15,744 nt of DNA from an uncultured Pedobacter sp. (GTDB lineage: Bacteria > Bacteroidota > Bacteroidia > Sphingobacteriales > Sphingobacteriaceae), in NCBI RefSeq assembly GCF_946479715.1, contig NZ_CAMLHF010000130.1:1-15744 (forward strand), in the 5' to 3' direction. The notes below the pieces were generated by a model. The model worked only from the letters and a program-made list of their open reading frames with translations, was not told where the DNA came from and did not search any database. Positions 13,932 through 15,744 of this stretch are shown piece by piece (positions within the stretch are counted from its first letter, which is position 1; every line of letters starts with the position of its first letter). A program made the position numbers and the translations under genes.

Positions 13932-15113
13932 TTACGTTGCTAAATTCTTGTGCTGTAAACACAAATAAGCTACCACAGCACAGAAATACATCATTAATAT
14001 CATGGGATAGGCTGTACCATTGTAAAGTACACTTAGTATCGATGTAATTAAAAAAGCAGAGAGATAACTTACAGCGCCTACCAGCGCCGAAGCTGATCCG
14101 CTGAATGAGGGAATGGCTCCAATGTACAAAGAAGTAGTATTGGGTAGAATCAGGCCAAGCATAGATAAAAAGATAAAGATCAGCACCAGTAAAACAGAAA
14201 AAGGGCCGTTAAAGTATAGCACGATTATCATCATGAAGCCTGTAACCAATTGACAAGTCATTGCAGATTTTGTGATTTTTTGAACCCCAAAATATTTCAA
14301 TAGTTTGGGGTTGAGTATCCCGGCAGCAATTATGCCTACCGCCAAACCGGAAAATACAAAGCCAAACTGCTTTTTGCTTAACGCATAAATCTGTGTAAAT
14401 ATGAATGGGGAAGCTGTAATAAAGGAGAATGCTGCGCTATTGCTAATGGCCCTTACTACCGCATAATTGATAAAAGCAGGATGTTTTACGCAATAGATGT
14501 AGTTTTTGAAGATAACAGGAAGGTAGAATTTTTTATCAGTAGCCGGGGGCTTGCCTGCGGGTAAAATAGTTAAACATCCTATTAATCCTGCGCCTGAAAC
14601 GACTGCCATAATTAGAAATAAATACTTCCAGGTGGAGGCTTCTGCTAACATTCCTCCGGCTATTGGCGATAATATTGGCGAAACACCCATTACGATCTGT
14701 AAAATAGTGAAAACATGTGCTGCATTTTTATCCTTATAAATATCACCTACCAATGCCCTGCAGATTACCTGACAAGCGCTTCCTGCAAGTCCCTGTATAA
14801 ACCTTAGCGTCAGAAATACAGGGAAAGAACTGGTAATTACGCAGCAAATGCTGCAAAGGACATAAACCGATAGTCCGACTCTTAAGGGCGTTTTTCTGCC
14901 CCATACATCAGACATTGGCCCAATAAACAATTGGCCAAAAGACATGCCGAACAGAAACAATGTTACTGTACCTTCAATACGAACGATTGGTACTTTAAAG
15001 TAATTGGCCATTACACCAAATGCCGGTAAATAGATGTCAATGGAGATAGAGCCTATTGCAGTTAAAATACCTAAAGTTAACGTGATCAATAAGGGCTTCG
15101 CATTGATTTTCAT
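13932..15113 (-). CDS. MFS multidrug efflux transporter, Bcr/CflA type, copy 2
   Basis: 393 residues with 12 expected membrane helices. The Bcr/CflA signature SISIDIYLPAFGVMANYF is at about 22-39 with D26 in the membrane, and the MFS motif A is fully conserved as GPMSDVWGRKTPL at 65-77. Helix 4 has LRFIQGLAGSACQVICRALVGD, also typical. It should export drugs or small hydrophobic toxicants by proton antiport. It is well diverged from the exporter at 7099, in which motif A is degenerate. The gene converges on the AraC regulator and has a 225-bp upstream region shared with the divergent aminotransferase gene. The substrate is unknown. Confidence 0.92.
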   Translation of the reverse strand: MKINAKPLLITLTLGILTAIGSISIDIYLPAFGVMANYFKVPIVRIEGTVTLFLFGMSFGQLFIGPMSDVWGRKTPLRVGLSVYVLCSICCVITSSFPVFLTLRFIQGLAGSACQVICRALVGDIYKDKNAAHVFTILQIVMGVSPILSPIAGGMLAEASTWKYLFLIMAVVSGAGLIGCLTILPAGKPPATDKKFYLPVIFKNYIYCVKHPAFINYAVVRAISNSAAFSFITASPFIFTQIYALSKKQFGFVFSGLAVGIIAAGILNPKLLKYFGVQKITKSAMTCQLVTGFMMIIVLYFNGPFSVLLVLIFIFLSMLGLILPNTTSLYIGAIPSFSGSASALVGAVSYLSAFLITSILSVLYNGTAYPMILMMYFCAVVAYLCLQHKNLAT

Positions 15114-15338
15114 CGAAATATTGGGTAGCTGAATTTTACGATAAAGCTATACAACTAAATTTACTCATATGAAATTTCTTATGTAAAAATTATGACTTAA
15201 TTTTCTCGATTAAAAACCTATTTTTATGGCTTGAAAGAAAACAGTTTTTTACAGATCAACATCAAAACGAATCTATAGATATTTACTGTCTGAATTAATT
15301 CGGTTATCACTGTTTCGGGGTAAAAGTAATTTTTAATC
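15114..15338. other. Intergenic region between divergent MFS and aminotransferase genes
   Basis: AT-rich spacer with no coding sequence, RNA gene or terminator that I can support. Two short perfect palindromes, ATCTATAGAT (15271-15280) and GAATTAATTC (15292-15301), lie on the aminotransferase side. It must hold the promoters of both genes, but no exact TAnnTTTG box is well placed for either. Confidence 0.4.
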
Positions 15339-15744
15339 ATGATTGCAAAAAGAATGGAGGGGGTTAGTGAATACTACTTCTCCCAAAAACTTAGGGAGAT
15401 AGAATCCCTGAATAAAGAAGGCAAAAATATCATTAACTTAGGTATTGGGAGTCCCGATCTTCCACCGCATCCGGATGTGATCAGGACATTGCAGGAAGAA
15501 GCTGCAAAGCCAGGAGTACATGGTTATCAAGGATACAAAGGCATACCTGCATTGCGACAGGCCTTTGCAGATTGGTACCAAAAGTGGTATAGAGTTAAGC
15601 TTGATCCTGATACTGAAGTATTACCCCTGATTGGCTCTAAAGAAGGTATCATGCACATTTGTATGACTTACTTGAATGAGGGTGACGAAGCATTGATCCC
15701 GGATCCCGGTTATCCTACTTATGCCAGTGCGGTTAAACTGGCAG
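15339..15744 (+). CDS. PLP-dependent class I/II aminotransferase, N-terminal part (3' end outside window)
   Basis: An open frame from ATG 15339 to the window edge gives 135 codons. The start MIAKRMEGVSEYYFSQKLRE and the following NLGIGSPDLPPHPDVI are the N-terminal substrate-loop signature of fold-type I aminotransferases of the aspartate/LL-diaminopimelate group. GYQGYKGIPALRQAFADWY is the conserved alpha-helix region, and GSKEGIMHI with DPGYPTYAS forms the PLP-phosphate and ring-stacking segments. The catalytic Lys lies beyond the window. It transfers amino groups in the cytosol, perhaps in lysine, aromatic or methionine metabolism; the visible part cannot separate these. It appears unrelated to the detoxification genes to the left. 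Confidence 0.87.
   Translation, partial: MIAKRMEGVSEYYFSQKLREIESLNKEGKNIINLGIGSPDLPPHPDVIRTLQEEAAKPGVHGYQGYKGIPALRQAFADWYQKWYRVKLDPDTEVLPLIGSKEGIMHICMTYLNEGDEALIPDPGYPTYASAVKLA

Noticed and set aside
1..15744. Mobile element, prophage, CRISPR array or anti-phage system
   Set aside because: No transposase, integrase, spacer array, nuclease or toxin-antitoxin pair could be recognised; the genes belong to known metabolic, transport and regulatory families.

Overview
The window looks like chromosomal DNA of a Bacteroidota species, most likely Sphingobacteriaceae (Pedobacter-like); the genus is an inference. The support is: AT-rich DNA, few Shine-Dalgarno sequences, several exact matches to the Bacteroidota -7 promoter element TAnnTTTG, a SusC/TonB-receptor-type beta-barrel end, and families typical of the phylum (CCP/MauG-like peroxidase, purple-acid-phosphatase-like enzyme, AraC and MocR regulators). 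I see no tRNA, rRNA, CRISPR array, transposase or phage gene.

Left region (1-3745, + strand): the 3' end of a TonB-dependent outer-membrane receptor, then a secreted protein with an imelysin-like N-terminal half and a di-heme cytochrome c peroxidase/MauG C-terminal half, then a secreted purple-acid-phosphatase-like metallophosphoesterase. The spacing (17 bp, then a 14-bp overlap) implies one operon, closed by a strong hairpin at 3780-3813. All three products act in the cell envelope.

Middle and right region (3812-15113): a run of small redox-enzyme, exporter and regulator modules that reads as an electrophile/quinone/xenobiotic response island. (a) An HxlR regulator divergent from an FMN-dependent NADH-azoreductase, with palindromes between them, followed by a DoxX-type membrane protein. 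(b) A NemR-like TetR regulator, a short-chain dehydrogenase (SDR) and a Bcr/CflA-type MFS exporter; matching TAGACC-N4-GGTCTA-like boxes precede the TetR gene and the SDR gene. (c) A MocR/PdxR-type regulator divergent from a second azoreductase that overlaps an EamA-type exporter. (d) A minus-strand AhpD/carboxymuconolactone decarboxylase-like protein. (e) A second SDR followed by an AraC regulator, converging on a second Bcr/CflA-type exporter. Thus two azoreductases, two SDRs and three exporters sit with four regulators of different families in about 11 kb.

Right edge: after a 225-bp intergenic stretch, the 5' part of a class I/II aminotransferase (15339 to beyond the window) begins; it looks like housekeeping amino-acid metabolism.

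Three convergent gene pairs are separated by perfect hairpins that can stop transcription from both sides, two of them overlapping the end of the minus-strand gene. The fourth pair (AraC/MFS) has only 6 bp between stop codons and no hairpin.
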